The notes: generated from the letters alone by a model not told the origin. DNA of 64,000 nt from Sphingobacteriales bacterium (GCA_014763615.1 JACXVB010000006.1:62001-126000); one strand, 5' to 3'. Positions 51,141-60,571 are shown, counted from the stretch's first letter. Translations and numbers: made by a program.

Positions 51141-52252
51141 GGTAAATCATTTAGTTTTGATAGCAAAGCATTTATTTCTTGTTCGGAGTTATAAGAATGT
51201 AAACAAATTCTTAAACGTTCTTTTCCTTCGTGGACGGTTGGACTCAGTATTGGTTTGATATCAAAACCACATTTTTGGAGTTGTGAGGCCGCATTTTTAC
51301 AATTCTCATTACCTGGGACAATGAGAGATTGTATAGCACTGTTACTTTGAATGAATTTTTGCTTTAAGGGAATACTTTGCTGTTTGAAATACTGAATATT
51401 CGTTCTCAACAAACTTTGATTTTCACTGGAAGTCAAAATTTCATAAGCAAATTTAATAGCAACTAAGCTGTGAAAGGGTAGTGCCGTAGTATAAATAAAA
51501 GACCTGGCAAAATTAATAAGATACATTTTTAGATCTTCACTCCCCAAAATAATAGCGCCATGGTAACCTAAAGCTTTTCCGAAGGTGTGAATTCTAGCGA
51601 AAACATCCTTTTCTAAATCTAATTCATTCACTAATCCTTTTCCATGTTTGCCAAAAACACCAGTTGCATGTGCTTCATCCACAATAAGATGTGCATGATA
51701 GCGCTTACAGACAGAAAGAATTTCAGCTAAAGGAGCAGTATCGCCATCCATAGAGAATATACTTTCTGTAATTACAAAAATATTCCCCTTGCTGTTCTTC
51801 AACTTTTCTTCAAGGCTATCTAAATCATTATGCTTAAAAATATATCGATGAGCATAACTCAATCTGGCACCATCAATGAGGCTGGCATGAATTAGTTCAT
51901 CACAAACGAAGGTATCACCTCTTTGCCCAATAGCTGATAACAGACCCAAGTTAGCATCATAACCCGAATTGAAAATTAGACCAGCTTCTGCATTGTGAAA
52001 TTTTGCAATTTCTTGTTCTAAAGTCATTGCAAAATCTGAGTTGCCTGATAATAGACGTGAGCCAGTAGATCCTGTTGAATTATCGGGATGGATTTTTAAA
52101 AAAGATTCAATTTTTTGTTTGAGCTCTAGTGATTTAGCGAAGCCTAAATAATCATTAGAAGAAAAATCTATCCCGTTGAAAGGAGATTTTAGTGTTCTCA
52201 ATAAATAAGATTGCTCTCGCTCTTGAATTTTTCTTTTTAAAAAGTCACTCAA
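51137..52252 (-). CDS. bioF: 8-amino-7-oxononanoate synthase
   Basis: A 371-residue PLP enzyme that condenses pimeloyl-CoA/ACP with alanine in biotin synthesis. SNDYLGFAKS near the start, GSTGSRLLSGNS, DEAHATGVFGKHGKG near 190 and the PLP-lysine segment HTFGKALGYHGAIIL near 230 are the family motifs. Its frame ends inside the bioD start (four-base overlap), so bioF-bioD is one operon with bioF first. Confidence 0.95.
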   Translation of the reverse strand: MSDFLKRKIQEREQSYLLRTLKSPFNGIDFSSNDYLGFAKSLELKQKIESFLKIHPDNSTGSTGSRLLSGNSDFAMTLEQEIAKFHNAEAGLIFNSGYDANLGLLSAIGQRGDTFVCDELIHASLIDGARLSYAHRYIFKHNDLDSLEEKLKNSKGNIFVITESIFSMDGDTAPLAEILSVCKRYHAHLIVDEAHATGVFGKHGKGLVNELDLEKDVFARIHTFGKALGYHGAIILGSEDLKMYLINFARSFIYTTALPFHSLVAIKFAYEILTSSENQSLLRTNIQYFKQQSIPLKQKFIQSNSAIQSLIVPGNENCKNAASQLQKCGFDIKPILSPTVHEGKERLRICLHSYNSEQEINALLSKLNDLP

Positions 52253-52278
52253 AACCTTCTTTTTTGTGTAAAAATAAT

Positions 52279-52303
52279 AAAAGCCCCTGATTTTGGGGCT
52301 TTT
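52279..52303 (-). terminator. Terminator of the LTXXQ-like gene
   Basis: A 9-bp stem (AAAAGCCCC with GGGGCTTTT) with a 7-base loop and T-rich tail on the minus strand, 39 bases past the stop at 52342. Confidence 0.85.
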
Positions 52304-52341
52304 TAATTGATTTCATAACAAGGTTAATTATTTCAGGCTTC

Positions 52342-52692
52342 TTATGGTTTTTGTCTGCCATTTCCTCTCTGTGCTCTCAACTCTTTCCATTTTGCTTTTT
52401 GCTCGTCAGTTAATGTAGTTTGTAAAACATCATTAAACTTTTTATTGATGGCTTTCATTTGTGCTGGATCAGGTTTATTACCTTTTCCTGCGGCGGCTCT
52501 CAAAGCTTCCATAGCTTTCATTCTTTCTAAAGTTGCATCATGAATTTTTGTTTTTTGATTAGGAGTTAATGATAGATTTTTTGCCATCATTTCAGTTGAT
52601 TTTGTGGCCCTTTCTTCAGGAGATTTTTGTTGGCCAAAAGCAGTTGCAGCTACAGCAATAAAAAGGGTGATGCTTAAAATGTATTTCTTCAT
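52342..52692 (-). CDS. Exported Spy/LTXXQ-like small protein
   Basis: A 116-residue protein with a signal peptide (MKKYILSITLFIAVAATAFGQ) and a helical basic mature part containing LSLTPNQKTKIHDATLERMKAM and LTDEQKAKWKEL, two LTxxQ-like motifs typical of Spy/CpxP-type periplasmic chaperone relatives. The GNKPDPAQM and RGNGRQKP parts are disordered. Presumably periplasmic; function inferred from resemblance. Monocistronic with its own terminator. Confidence 0.75.
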   Translation of the reverse strand: MKKYILSITLFIAVAATAFGQQKSPEERATKSTEMMAKNLSLTPNQKTKIHDATLERMKAMEALRAAAGKGNKPDPAQMKAINKKFNDVLQTTLTDEQKAKWKELRAQRGNGRQKP

Positions 52693-52752
52693 GATTATAA
52701 TATTTATAGCTTTATGATAAACTATTTTTATAAAGGTTTAATGAAGAAGAAA

Positions 52753-53532
52753 TTAATTCACATCATTATTTTTTAATTGACTAATAGAGCGTTGCATTTG
52801 AGCCATCATATTGGTTAAACTTTCCATGGTAGGTTCTGGTGCTGGCTGCGGCAATTCGGTTGAAATGTAAGCTTTGGCTCTCCAAATTTCCATAATATCT
52901 TCTACATGAACGTAATAAGGCTCATAAATTGGATTATCAGAAACCAGTTTGATGCCTTTATCAGCTCTTAGCTTAGTACCTATTCTTTTGTAAACTACTC
53001 CTTCATTCTTACTTACCACAACTACAGTTTCTCCTGCTTTTAAATCATTCCAATTTTCAACATACTCAGAAATGATGATAGAACCTGATGGAAGAGGGAG
53101 CATAGAATCTCCTTTAATTTCAAAAGCTCTATAAGTACCCTGTTTAAAAATAGGAAGTGAAAATTTGGGTAGTGTGCTTACAAACTCAGGATCTCCGTAA
53201 CCATTTAAATAACCAGCACTAGCTTTAACTTGTACTAGTTCTATGTTTTCACGATCGTCATTATCAACAGTAATACTTAAAACTCTCACATTAGAAGCAT
53301 CTCCCTTAGGCTTAGGTTTCCATTGTGCATCAATTTTTTCATTAATTAATTCATCAATGCTGAGCTCAAAGAAATCTGCAAATTTCTTTAGTAAATCATA
53401 TTTAGGTTCAGCTCTGTCTTCTTCATAAGCTCCAACTAAGGATCTTTTTATTTCCATTGCATCAGCAAATTGCTGTTGTGTAAGACCCTGTTTTTTCCTC
53501 AGGTATTTAATGTTTTCGGATATTTTTCCCAT
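52753..53532 (-). CDS. LexA-like XRE/S24 repressor with self-cleavage motif
   Basis: A 259-residue regulator. Residues 5-62 are a Cro/C1 helix-turn-helix (NIKYLRKKQGLTQQQFADAM), and residues about 105-230 a peptidase S24 domain: cleavage-site-like ASAGYL near 105, the catalytic serine in IKGDSMLPLPSG near 150, and the catalytic lysine in VVYKRIG near 188. This is the architecture of phage CI and LexA-like repressors that self-cleave upon RecA activation. The C-terminal 30 residues are Gln/Asn-rich. Divergent from a GIY-YIG-like gene; TACTAA/TTAGTA repeats lie between them. No phage genes are nearby. Confidence 0.88.
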   Translation of the reverse strand: MGKISENIKYLRKKQGLTQQQFADAMEIKRSLVGAYEEDRAEPKYDLLKKFADFFELSIDELINEKIDAQWKPKPKGDASNVRVLSITVDNDDRENIELVQVKASAGYLNGYGDPEFVSTLPKFSLPIFKQGTYRAFEIKGDSMLPLPSGSIIISEYVENWNDLKAGETVVVVSKNEGVVYKRIGTKLRADKGIKLVSDNPIYEPYYVHVEDIMEIWRAKAYISTELPQPAPEPTMESLTNMMAQMQRSISQLKNNDVN

Positions 53533-53552
53533 CTCAAAAAAATATTTGTAAT

Positions 53553-53593
53553 TACTAAAATTATTAGTATTTTTATGCTCATAAAATTAGTAA
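53553..53593. promoter_or_regulatory. Candidate operator with three TACTAA/TTAGTA half-sites
   Basis: TACTAA (53553-53558) and TTAGTA (53564-53569) are inverted copies with a 5-base spacer; a third, TTAGTAA, lies at 53587-53593. TTTTATG-CT-CATAAAA at 53571-53586 is a further perfect 7-base inverted repeat in the middle. The region lies between the divergent S24 repressor and GIY-YIG-like genes, as expected for a shared operator. Binding is inferred. Confidence 0.55.
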
Positions 53594-53672
53594 TTAATTA
53601 TTAAAAAAAGGAATAATTTTTTAAATCATTGTTTTTCAATAAATAAGAGCATTTAATATTAGAAAATAGATC

Positions 53673-54014
53673 ATGAAGAAATATGTGTTTATAATAACCG
53701 ATAGAAATAGAAATAACCTACATGTAGGAATGAGTACGAATATTATTGGTACGATGAATTTCTATAGAAAAATGCCAAATCTATTTTTTGATTCTGGTCA
53801 ACAATTAACAAGGTTGGTTTATTTTGAGGAGTTGAATACCCAAGCTGAAGCTGAACAAAGATTCAGGATTATCAATAGGTTTACTCGTCCTCAAAAAGAG
53901 AAAATGATTAGGGCGGTAAATACAGATTGGATTGATCTAACCCCAGGTTTAAATTATGAGCAACTAAAAACGAGAACTTTAAATGCTCAATCGGTTTTAA
54001 GTTTTGCTTCCTAA
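53673..54014 (+). CDS. GIY-YIG-like protein with degenerate active site
   Basis: A 113-residue protein. YVFIITDRNRNNLHVGMSTN at 4-23 aligns in pattern with the GIY-YIG core (Y-x-h, then a Gly-x turn), and LTRLVYFEELNTQAEAEQRFR, then INRFTRPQKEKMI, match the arginine/glutamate-bearing second half of URI-type endonucleases. The first motif is YVF rather than GIY and the second VGM rather than YIG, so catalysis may be lost. Possible role in repair or a repressed stress response, since it lies divergent from a self-cleaving repressor. Terminator follows at 54029. Confidence 0.6.
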   Translation: MKKYVFIITDRNRNNLHVGMSTNIIGTMNFYRKMPNLFFDSGQQLTRLVYFEELNTQAEAEQRFRIINRFTRPQKEKMIRAVNTDWIDLTPGLNYEQLKTRTLNAQSVLSFAS

Positions 54015-54028
54015 ATTAGTAATCATAA

Positions 54029-54064
54029 AAAAAGGGTCAGATAAATTTATATCCGACCCTTTTT
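54029..54064. terminator. Bidirectional terminator between the GIY-YIG-like gene and msrB
   Basis: AAAAAGGGTC (54029-54038) pairs with GACCCTTTTT (54055-54064), with extra pairing GATA/TATC inside, between convergent stop codons at 54014 and 54086. Confidence 0.88.
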
Positions 54065-54085
54065 GTTAATTGAATTTAATCAGTT

Positions 54086-54583
54086 TTACTTGGCTGGGAT
54101 GAATTTTAAAGCAGCAGAATTAATACAGTATCTTAAACCAGTAGGAGCTGGGCCATCATTAAAAACATGGCCTAAATGTAATCCAGTTTTAGCATCTATA
54201 ACTTCATCTCTCACCATACCATAAGAATTATCCTTAATCCAAATTACGGCTTTGTTATTAATAGGTTTGGTGAAACTTGGCCATCCCGTACCAGAATCAA
54301 ATTTATCCTCAGAGCTAAACAAAGGCTCGCCGGTTGCTGCACTGACATAGATGCCTTTTGCATGATTATTATAATATGGGTTTTTAAAAGGAGGTTCTGT
54401 ACCTTCTTTAACCATTATATCATAAGCAACCGGACTAAGAATCTGTTTCCATTGCTCATTTGTTTTTTTAATTGGGAAGTCTCCTTTTTTTGTAACCATA
54501 GCTTGTTTATCTGTTGAAGTTTGGCTACAAGCTGCTAATGCTGATAAGCTAAAAAGAGCTATCAAAATAAATGCTTTTCTCAT
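54086..54583 (-). CDS. msrB: Peptide methionine sulfoxide reductase MsrB, lipoprotein, without zinc cysteines
   Basis: A 165-residue protein from ATG 54583 (an ATG nine codons earlier is less likely given the signal). LSALAACSQ is a lipobox, so this MsrB is periplasmic or on the outer membrane. The SelR domain follows: LFSSEDKFDSGTGWPSF, GLHLGHVFNDGPAPTGLRYCINSAAL with the catalytic Cys in RYCINS. Most MsrBs bind structural zinc through two CxxC pairs, but here those positions are Thr, Gly or Leu (ATGEPLF, HLGHVF), so it is the zinc-free form. Repairs oxidised methionine in exported proteins. Confidence 0.92.
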   Translation of the reverse strand: MRKAFILIALFSLSALAACSQTSTDKQAMVTKKGDFPIKKTNEQWKQILSPVAYDIMVKEGTEPPFKNPYYNNHAKGIYVSAATGEPLFSSEDKFDSGTGWPSFTKPINNKAVIWIKDNSYGMVRDEVIDAKTGLHLGHVFNDGPAPTGLRYCINSAALKFIPAK

Positions 54584-54654
54584 GTTTTTATTAACGATAT
54601 TATTCATCAATCAGTTTTTAGATTTAGTCGATAATTATTTTTAACCTTACATAT

Positions 54655-57600
54655 TTACCATCCAGGAGCAAAAGTTAAACCAAATACTGGTTTTTTAATA
54701 TCTGTTCTGTTAAATGGAAAAGCTAAATAGGGCTCTAAAACAAAGTATCCAAAGATATTTACACGTGTAGAAATACCTGCACTCAAAGCAGGTACTTTAA
54801 CAGTGTTATCATAAATTGGGGTGTTGTTTGGACCCGAAACTCCAATTTGAGGAGGACCTTTTCTGGTTAAATCTATCGTTTCACCTTGATTCCAAGCCAA
54901 ACCTGCATCAAAAAATAAATTCAGTTCTGAAAACAAAAATTTGGATGGTAATACAGATAATTTTTCTGGTCCGGTAAAAGGTAATCTTACTTCAAAATTA
55001 GCAACGGCTATTCTATTACCAATTAATTGATCAATTGAAAATCCGTTTGCAGAACCAGTTGCACTTCCTGTATTGTTATAAAAACTGTTAGATTCATATC
55101 CTCTAATTAAATAAGGATAACCCAAAAATAAAGGATAGAGGTTATTATTGGTATTACCAAATCTACCATATCCATAAAGTCTTCCGGCAAAAGTTACAGG
55201 TTTTACTCTTACATATCTTCTTAAATCTATGGTTGGGGCGGTATATTGATACGTTCCAAAATATTGCTCAACACCGATTCTGTAACGGTATCCATTTAAT
55301 GGTGAAGCAACTCCGAAATTAGAATTATCACCAACAAATGCGGTATTTAATTGATAAATGGTAAATGGAGCGAGGTTATAACCAGAGTTGGCTGAATATT
55401 CTGCGTTTGAAATTTTTCTTCTATCTTGATAAACTGGATAAAATGAATTTGGATCATAATAAGTACTGTATCTATCGATTCTATAAGAGTAATGCGATAC
55501 ACCTGTACCAAATTCTACTCTAGTAATTTTGGAGAAAGGATAAGAAGTAAAAGCTTGTGCAGATTCTTCAAATACTCTAATCAAATCATAAGCTTGCTGA
55601 TAGTAAGTAGAAGGTCCTCCTCCTAAATCAGCTTGCACATAGCCTTGGCCATAAGTAGAAAATTGATAGGGGATATGAGATAAGGAGAATCCCCAATTCC
55701 ATCTGCTTTGCTGATTAATGTATGCAGCCTGCGCTCCAAAATCATAAATCTCTCCATTTACTGCTGCGGCCGCATAAATCTGATCTCTACTCAAAATATC
55801 ACTAAAAATAGCTTGAATTCCACCAGATAAACCTGTTCCAAACCTACTGGTAGATATTCCTGCACCTCCAGTATTTGAAATTTCATCTAACTTAAACTTA
55901 GGTCTGAAAGGTTCTGATTTTACAGAATCAGTTGGTAAATCTTTATAAGCGATGTAATTCTCTAGGTTTTTATTGATGATATTAACACCAACAGATTTCA
56001 TAGGCGGAAGGGTTGCCGCAGCAAGATTTACATAAGTAGGATCAACTTCTTTGGGTTTAAATTCTGAAGTTTTAGCATTATAAAGGATGTATTTCTGAGA
56101 ACGATAATAGGAGTAAATGATATCATCATTGTTGGAAATAGTCATAGCCGGAGAATTTTCGGTAATTCCACTGATGCCGGTAAAATAATTGGTTAATTGC
56201 TCTACCTTTCCACTTGCTAAGTTATAGCGATACATATTTCTGAAACCATCTTTGTTGGATAGGAAGTAAATTTCTGTGTCTTTATTTCCGAATAATGGAT
56301 TAAAATTATTAGCACCAGGAAAAACATTGATGGTTTTAATGTTTTTTGTTTTTAAATCTAGCATAGCCATTCCCATAGGAATTGCAGAAGTTAATTCGTC
56401 AGCTTGTTCGCTTACTCTATCTGTAGAAAAAACAATTTTTTTACCATCTAAAGAATAAGAAGGTTGATAATCTGTATAAGGATCATTAGTGAGTTGAGTA
56501 ACACTATCATTGTTGATACTGTATTCAAAAATATCACTCTGACCATCTTTTAACCCCGAAAATGCGATATGGTCACCATCAGGTGACCAGCTTAAATTAC
56601 CAAATTGCTCCACCTCACCCATTCCTTTTTCAAGTATGACCTTACCCGTTTCCACATCAACAATCTCTAATTTATTTATGCCCTTGCTAAAAATACTAAA
56701 TGCAAATTGTCGGCTATCTGGCGACCAAGCCCCAGCGGATTCTATGAAATTATAATTATCAATATGGCTATTTTTTATTTGTGAGGAGAGTTTTTTTATC
56801 GTTCGCCCAGTTGTTGCATCGGCTAAATAGAGATCAATAGAAAATAAATCTCTTTCAGAAAGATAAGCCAAATACTGTCCATCTGGGCTAATAGCTGGTG
56901 CCACATTCATTTCTCCACCATTTGTTTCATCAACTATTCTGGTTCCGACGGGAGCTTGAGTAGTATCTTTTAAATAGGGCGCATAAGCGTTTTCTAAAGA
57001 GCTTTTCCATAGGCTAGACATGGTTTTATCATCATAACCAAAATTTCTTCTGATCGCCATTTCATAACCATATTTAGCTGCGGCATAGTAAAAAGGATAA
57101 ATGGTTGTGTCTCCATAAGTAGAACCTAAGAAAGCCCAAAAAGCCTGTCCGTAACGATATGGGAAGTATTTATTATTGTAGGTGAGGTCGTTTAATGTAG
57201 GGATATCATGGTTTAACACTGCATCTCTCATCCACATGGCTGTGTTGGCATCCACCTTGCCCAGAGAAAGGTACTCTGCCATACCCTCAGTCATCCAAAG
57301 AGGAATGTTCCCGATATTCTCTAATTGAGTTGAATCTCCTTCTATTAATGAATGATATTGGAAAGCGTGTACCAACTCATGCCCTAAAACATGTCGGGTT
57401 TGGAAATTGATTTCTTGAAGCGGCAAAACCACTCTATTTTTTAAACCTTCGGTCACTCCACCTGTACCGATACCTATTTCACCACCAATGGCTGTTGTTT
57501 GTTGAAAATCAGGTGCATCTCCGTACAAAATGATGGGATTGGGTTTTTTAAAAGTATCTCTAAAAATTTGCTGATGTAAGGCGTACCAAGCTTCTGCTTC

Positions 57601-57816
57601 TTTAGCAAAGTTTTTAATCAGACTGTCATTCTTAGTATAATAATACAGCTCGAAATGCGGTGTACGATAGACCTTAAACTTTAAGTTTTTATACCTCACT
57701 TTGTTTTGCCCAAAATATTGAGCATTTGCACTCAATGAAGCAGTTAATATGATGGCTAAAGCGAAAAACAGTTTTACTGTTTTTGATAAATTAGGAGAGA
57801 ATGATTCACTTTTCAT
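54655..57816 (-). CDS. Large outer-membrane protein: zinc peptidase-like domain, TolB-like propeller and beta barrel
   Basis: A 1053-residue exported protein with a signal region to about 33 (ASLSANAQ). A peptidase-MA-like gluzincin domain follows: HVLGHELVHAFQ at 142-153 with the HExxH zinc site, and IPLWMTEGMAEYLSLGKV at 171-188 with a downstream Glu. Residues about 290-600 repeat PD40/TolB units (ISPDGQYLAYLSERD, WSPDSRQFAFSIF, WSPDGDHIAFSG, YSLDGKKIVFSTDR). From about 650 to the end, alternating aromatic strands resemble a BamA/surface-antigen barrel, ending FGLTFAPGW, with a terminal aromatic as for outer-membrane barrels. Single gene; substrate unknown. Confidence 0.82.
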   Translation of the reverse strand: MKSESFSPNLSKTVKLFFALAIILTASLSANAQYFGQNKVRYKNLKFKVYRTPHFELYYYTKNDSLIKNFAKEAEAWYALHQQIFRDTFKKPNPIILYGDAPDFQQTTAIGGEIGIGTGGVTEGLKNRVVLPLQEINFQTRHVLGHELVHAFQYHSLIEGDSTQLENIGNIPLWMTEGMAEYLSLGKVDANTAMWMRDAVLNHDIPTLNDLTYNNKYFPYRYGQAFWAFLGSTYGDTTIYPFYYAAAKYGYEMAIRRNFGYDDKTMSSLWKSSLENAYAPYLKDTTQAPVGTRIVDETNGGEMNVAPAISPDGQYLAYLSERDLFSIDLYLADATTGRTIKKLSSQIKNSHIDNYNFIESAGAWSPDSRQFAFSIFSKGINKLEIVDVETGKVILEKGMGEVEQFGNLSWSPDGDHIAFSGLKDGQSDIFEYSINNDSVTQLTNDPYTDYQPSYSLDGKKIVFSTDRVSEQADELTSAIPMGMAMLDLKTKNIKTINVFPGANNFNPLFGNKDTEIYFLSNKDGFRNMYRYNLASGKVEQLTNYFTGISGITENSPAMTISNNDDIIYSYYRSQKYILYNAKTSEFKPKEVDPTYVNLAAATLPPMKSVGVNIINKNLENYIAYKDLPTDSVKSEPFRPKFKLDEISNTGGAGISTSRFGTGLSGGIQAIFSDILSRDQIYAAAAVNGEIYDFGAQAAYINQQSRWNWGFSLSHIPYQFSTYGQGYVQADLGGGPSTYYQQAYDLIRVFEESAQAFTSYPFSKITRVEFGTGVSHYSYRIDRYSTYYDPNSFYPVYQDRRKISNAEYSANSGYNLAPFTIYQLNTAFVGDNSNFGVASPLNGYRYRIGVEQYFGTYQYTAPTIDLRRYVRVKPVTFAGRLYGYGRFGNTNNNLYPLFLGYPYLIRGYESNSFYNNTGSATGSANGFSIDQLIGNRIAVANFEVRLPFTGPEKLSVLPSKFLFSELNLFFDAGLAWNQGETIDLTRKGPPQIGVSGPNNTPIYDNTVKVPALSAGISTRVNIFGYFVLEPYLAFPFNRTDIKKPVFGLTFAPGW

Positions 57817-58033
57817 ATATCAAATTTGGAATATTTATAGTTACGAAAATATTGACTTAAGATTTTTATTATCCATAAGATTTACATTGAGATTATGATT
57901 TCAATCCTAACAGTCATCTTATTCTTTAGTTTATAAATTTTGTTCAATTCATCATTTATTAACTCAGTTTTATTATTTGTTTTTAGGATGCCCATTCTTA
58001 TAAGAAATGAGATCGGTAATTTTTTGCTGAATT

Positions 58034-60349
58034 TTATGGTTGAATAGGCTGCTCATTCGTTAAACTATCTTTTTTTAAATCCTCGATAGGTGTTATTAAG
58101 GAATCTAAAGTTAAAGAATCTATCTGTAAACTATCCACACTTAATCTTGGTGAAGGACAGTTGTAATTCCTTGAAATGGGCACATCAGGTTTTGGAAAAG
58201 GCCCTTCGCTAATACCTGTTGAAGGGTCTTGATAAACTTTCTCCATAAATTTTCCGAAAATTGGTAATGCGGTTCTGGAGCCTTCTCCGGTTTCGGATGT
58301 TTTAAAATGAACACTTCTATCATCTGCACCTACCCAAACTCCGGTTACCAAATCTTTCGTAATTCCCATATACCATCCATCAACATAATCCGAAGAAGTA
58401 CCTGTTTTCCCTCCAATTTGATTGTTTTTTTTCCATAAATCCCATTCCCATAAAGCTTGTGAAGTTCCTCCTGGTTCTTCCATACCGCCTCTAAACATGT
58501 ATAACATCAGCCAAGCCATTTCTTTGCTGATCACTTGTTTCATAGTAGGTTTAAATTCCTCAATCAAATTACCATCTTGATCTGTGATTTTATCCACCAA
58601 AATAGGCTCTACCTTTTTTCCTTTATTTAAAAAAGTAGCATAAGCTTTTACCATCTCGTAAACAGAAACATCATTAGAACCCAAACTTACTGACGGTACG
58701 GATTTTAGCTCACTATCGATACCACAGAGGTGCGCATATTTCACAATATTATCCCAGCCCACTTTTTCTGTTACTTGAGCAGTGATAGAATTTACTGATT
58801 TTCCCATTGCCCAGCGTAATGACATTTTTTGATAAGTAAAGTTCCAACTGGCATTTTTAGGTTCCCAAACCTCTGTTTTACCATGATCTTGATAGGTAAT
58901 TTTTACAGGTTGATCTACAAATTGGTCGCAAGGGCTCATCCCACTTTCTAGTGCTGTTAAATAGGCGAAAGGTTTAAAAGTAGAACCTGCTTGTCTTTTG
59001 GATTGATTCACATGGTCATACTGGAAATAAGTATGGTCATCTCCACCCACCCAAACTTTAATTTTACCAGAGAAGGGGTCTAAGCTCATCATTCCTGTAT
59101 TCAGGATTTTCGCATAATATTCAATAGAATCTAGGGTAGAAAACTCTACGTCTTTATCTCCATCCCAAGAAAATACGGTCATCTTTTTTGGTCGATTTAA
59201 AAAGGCATTTAAAGAATCGGGTTCATTTTTATATTTTCTTTTTAACGCAGGGTACCAGGGCAGTTTTTGAACATTATTTTCTGCAAAGTTAGGGATAACG
59301 TTACCTTTCGAATCTCTCCAAGGTTCTTCGTTGCCCCAAACATTATAAAAACGATTTTGCAAGGTTTTCATCTGCTCATGAACGGCTTCCTCAGCGTATT
59401 TTTGCAATTTAGAGTCGATAGTGGTGTAAATTTTTAGCCCGTCTTCATACAAATTATAGCCATTGTCTTCACACCATTTTTCTAACCATTTCGCCACAGC
59501 ACTTCTTAAGTAAGAATCACCCTCATTTTTCCCATTATCTTTTCCTAGGCTAAGTTTTAAAGGAGCCGCAATGGCCTTTTGATATTGATTTTTACTGATG
59601 TAATGATATTTCATCATCTGTGCTAAAACCACGTTTCTTCTCTCAACTGATTTATCAGGATTTCTTACGGGGTTATAAGTAGAAGTTGCTTTGAGCATGC
59701 CAATAAGTATCGCTGCTTCGTCTAATGAAATTTTAGAAACAGGTTTGTTGAAATAATGCTTCGCTGCGGTGTTGATACCAAAGGTGTTATTACCAAAAGG
59801 AACGGTATTAAGATACATGGTAATGATATCATTTTTGCTGTAATTAGATTCTAATTTAAAAGCCGTTAACCATTCTTTGAATTTAGATTCTAATGTTCCG
59901 ATTAAGGGGATTTTTCCGATGAAGCCCTGAGATTTATTTAATCGAGTGCGATATAAATTTTTGGCTAATTGTTGGGTGATGGTACTGGCACCTCTTTTAT
60001 CGCCTTGAGCGGTGGAGGCTAAGCCAGAAATGAGTGAATACACATCAACACCAGAATGTTGATAAAAACGAACATCCTCCGTAGCAACCAATGCATGGAT
60101 TACATTCGAATCAATCTCATTAAAATTAACAGGTGTTCTGTTTTCTCTGTAATACTTACCAATTAAAACGCTATCAGCAGTATAAACTTCTGAGGAGACA
60201 CTCAAAGCAGGAAACTTAATATCCTTTTGAGATGGAGAATACCCAAAAAGTCTCAAAAAATTTAATTCGACGGCACAAATTAAGATGACGATAAAATAAA
60301 TGACGATAAGTGTATAGCGTAAGAACTTGATTCGTATCTCTTTAAACAT
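58034..60349 (-). CDS. mrcA: Class A penicillin-binding protein (PBP1A type)
   Basis: A 771-residue bifunctional peptidoglycan synthase. One N-terminal membrane anchor (residues about 8-32) precedes the glycosyltransferase domain, with catalytic Glu in ATEDVRFYQHSGVD, and GASTITQQLAKNLYR. The transpeptidase domain has the SxxK serine in KRQAGSTFKPFAY near 455, SxN in KSVNSIT near 518 and KTG in IGGKTGTSSDY near 646. The C-terminal 40 residues are a Asp/Ser/Leu-rich repeat-like tail (SLQIDSLTLDSLITPIEDL). A TATCTTTG element lies at 60406-60413. Confidence 0.95.
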   Translation of the reverse strand: MFKEIRIKFLRYTLIVIYFIVILICAVELNFLRLFGYSPSQKDIKFPALSVSSEVYTADSVLIGKYYRENRTPVNFNEIDSNVIHALVATEDVRFYQHSGVDVYSLISGLASTAQGDKRGASTITQQLAKNLYRTRLNKSQGFIGKIPLIGTLESKFKEWLTAFKLESNYSKNDIITMYLNTVPFGNNTFGINTAAKHYFNKPVSKISLDEAAILIGMLKATSTYNPVRNPDKSVERRNVVLAQMMKYHYISKNQYQKAIAAPLKLSLGKDNGKNEGDSYLRSAVAKWLEKWCEDNGYNLYEDGLKIYTTIDSKLQKYAEEAVHEQMKTLQNRFYNVWGNEEPWRDSKGNVIPNFAENNVQKLPWYPALKRKYKNEPDSLNAFLNRPKKMTVFSWDGDKDVEFSTLDSIEYYAKILNTGMMSLDPFSGKIKVWVGGDDHTYFQYDHVNQSKRQAGSTFKPFAYLTALESGMSPCDQFVDQPVKITYQDHGKTEVWEPKNASWNFTYQKMSLRWAMGKSVNSITAQVTEKVGWDNIVKYAHLCGIDSELKSVPSVSLGSNDVSVYEMVKAYATFLNKGKKVEPILVDKITDQDGNLIEEFKPTMKQVISKEMAWLMLYMFRGGMEEPGGTSQALWEWDLWKKNNQIGGKTGTSSDYVDGWYMGITKDLVTGVWVGADDRSVHFKTSETGEGSRTALPIFGKFMEKVYQDPSTGISEGPFPKPDVPISRNYNCPSPRLSVDSLQIDSLTLDSLITPIEDLKKDSLTNEQPIQP

Positions 60350-60405
60350 AAAATCTTGGCAAGTATTTAACAGAAAAATCCAATAGGTTTAATAAACGTT
60401 ATTCG

Positions 60406-60413
60406 CAAAGATA
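60406..60413 (-). promoter_or_regulatory. -7 element (TATCTTTG) of the PBP1A gene
   Basis: TATCTTTG on the minus strand, 56 bases before the ATG; no clear -33 TTG. Confidence 0.4.
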
Positions 60414-60571
60414 AATTTTGTTTAAGACTAATTGTAGGAATGAAATTTATTTATGGATGGGAAAGATCATCCTAAAAAAGAAAAACTATTGATCTAAGGG
60501 TGACTTATCTTCCTACTCTAATCCACTAAATTTTATTGAAATTAAGGGTTGATTTATGAAATGATGAGGTA

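Noticed and set aside
52753-54014. Prophage immunity region
   Set aside because: The S24 repressor looks phage-like, but no integrase, structural or lysis genes lie nearby; neighbours are housekeeping genes.
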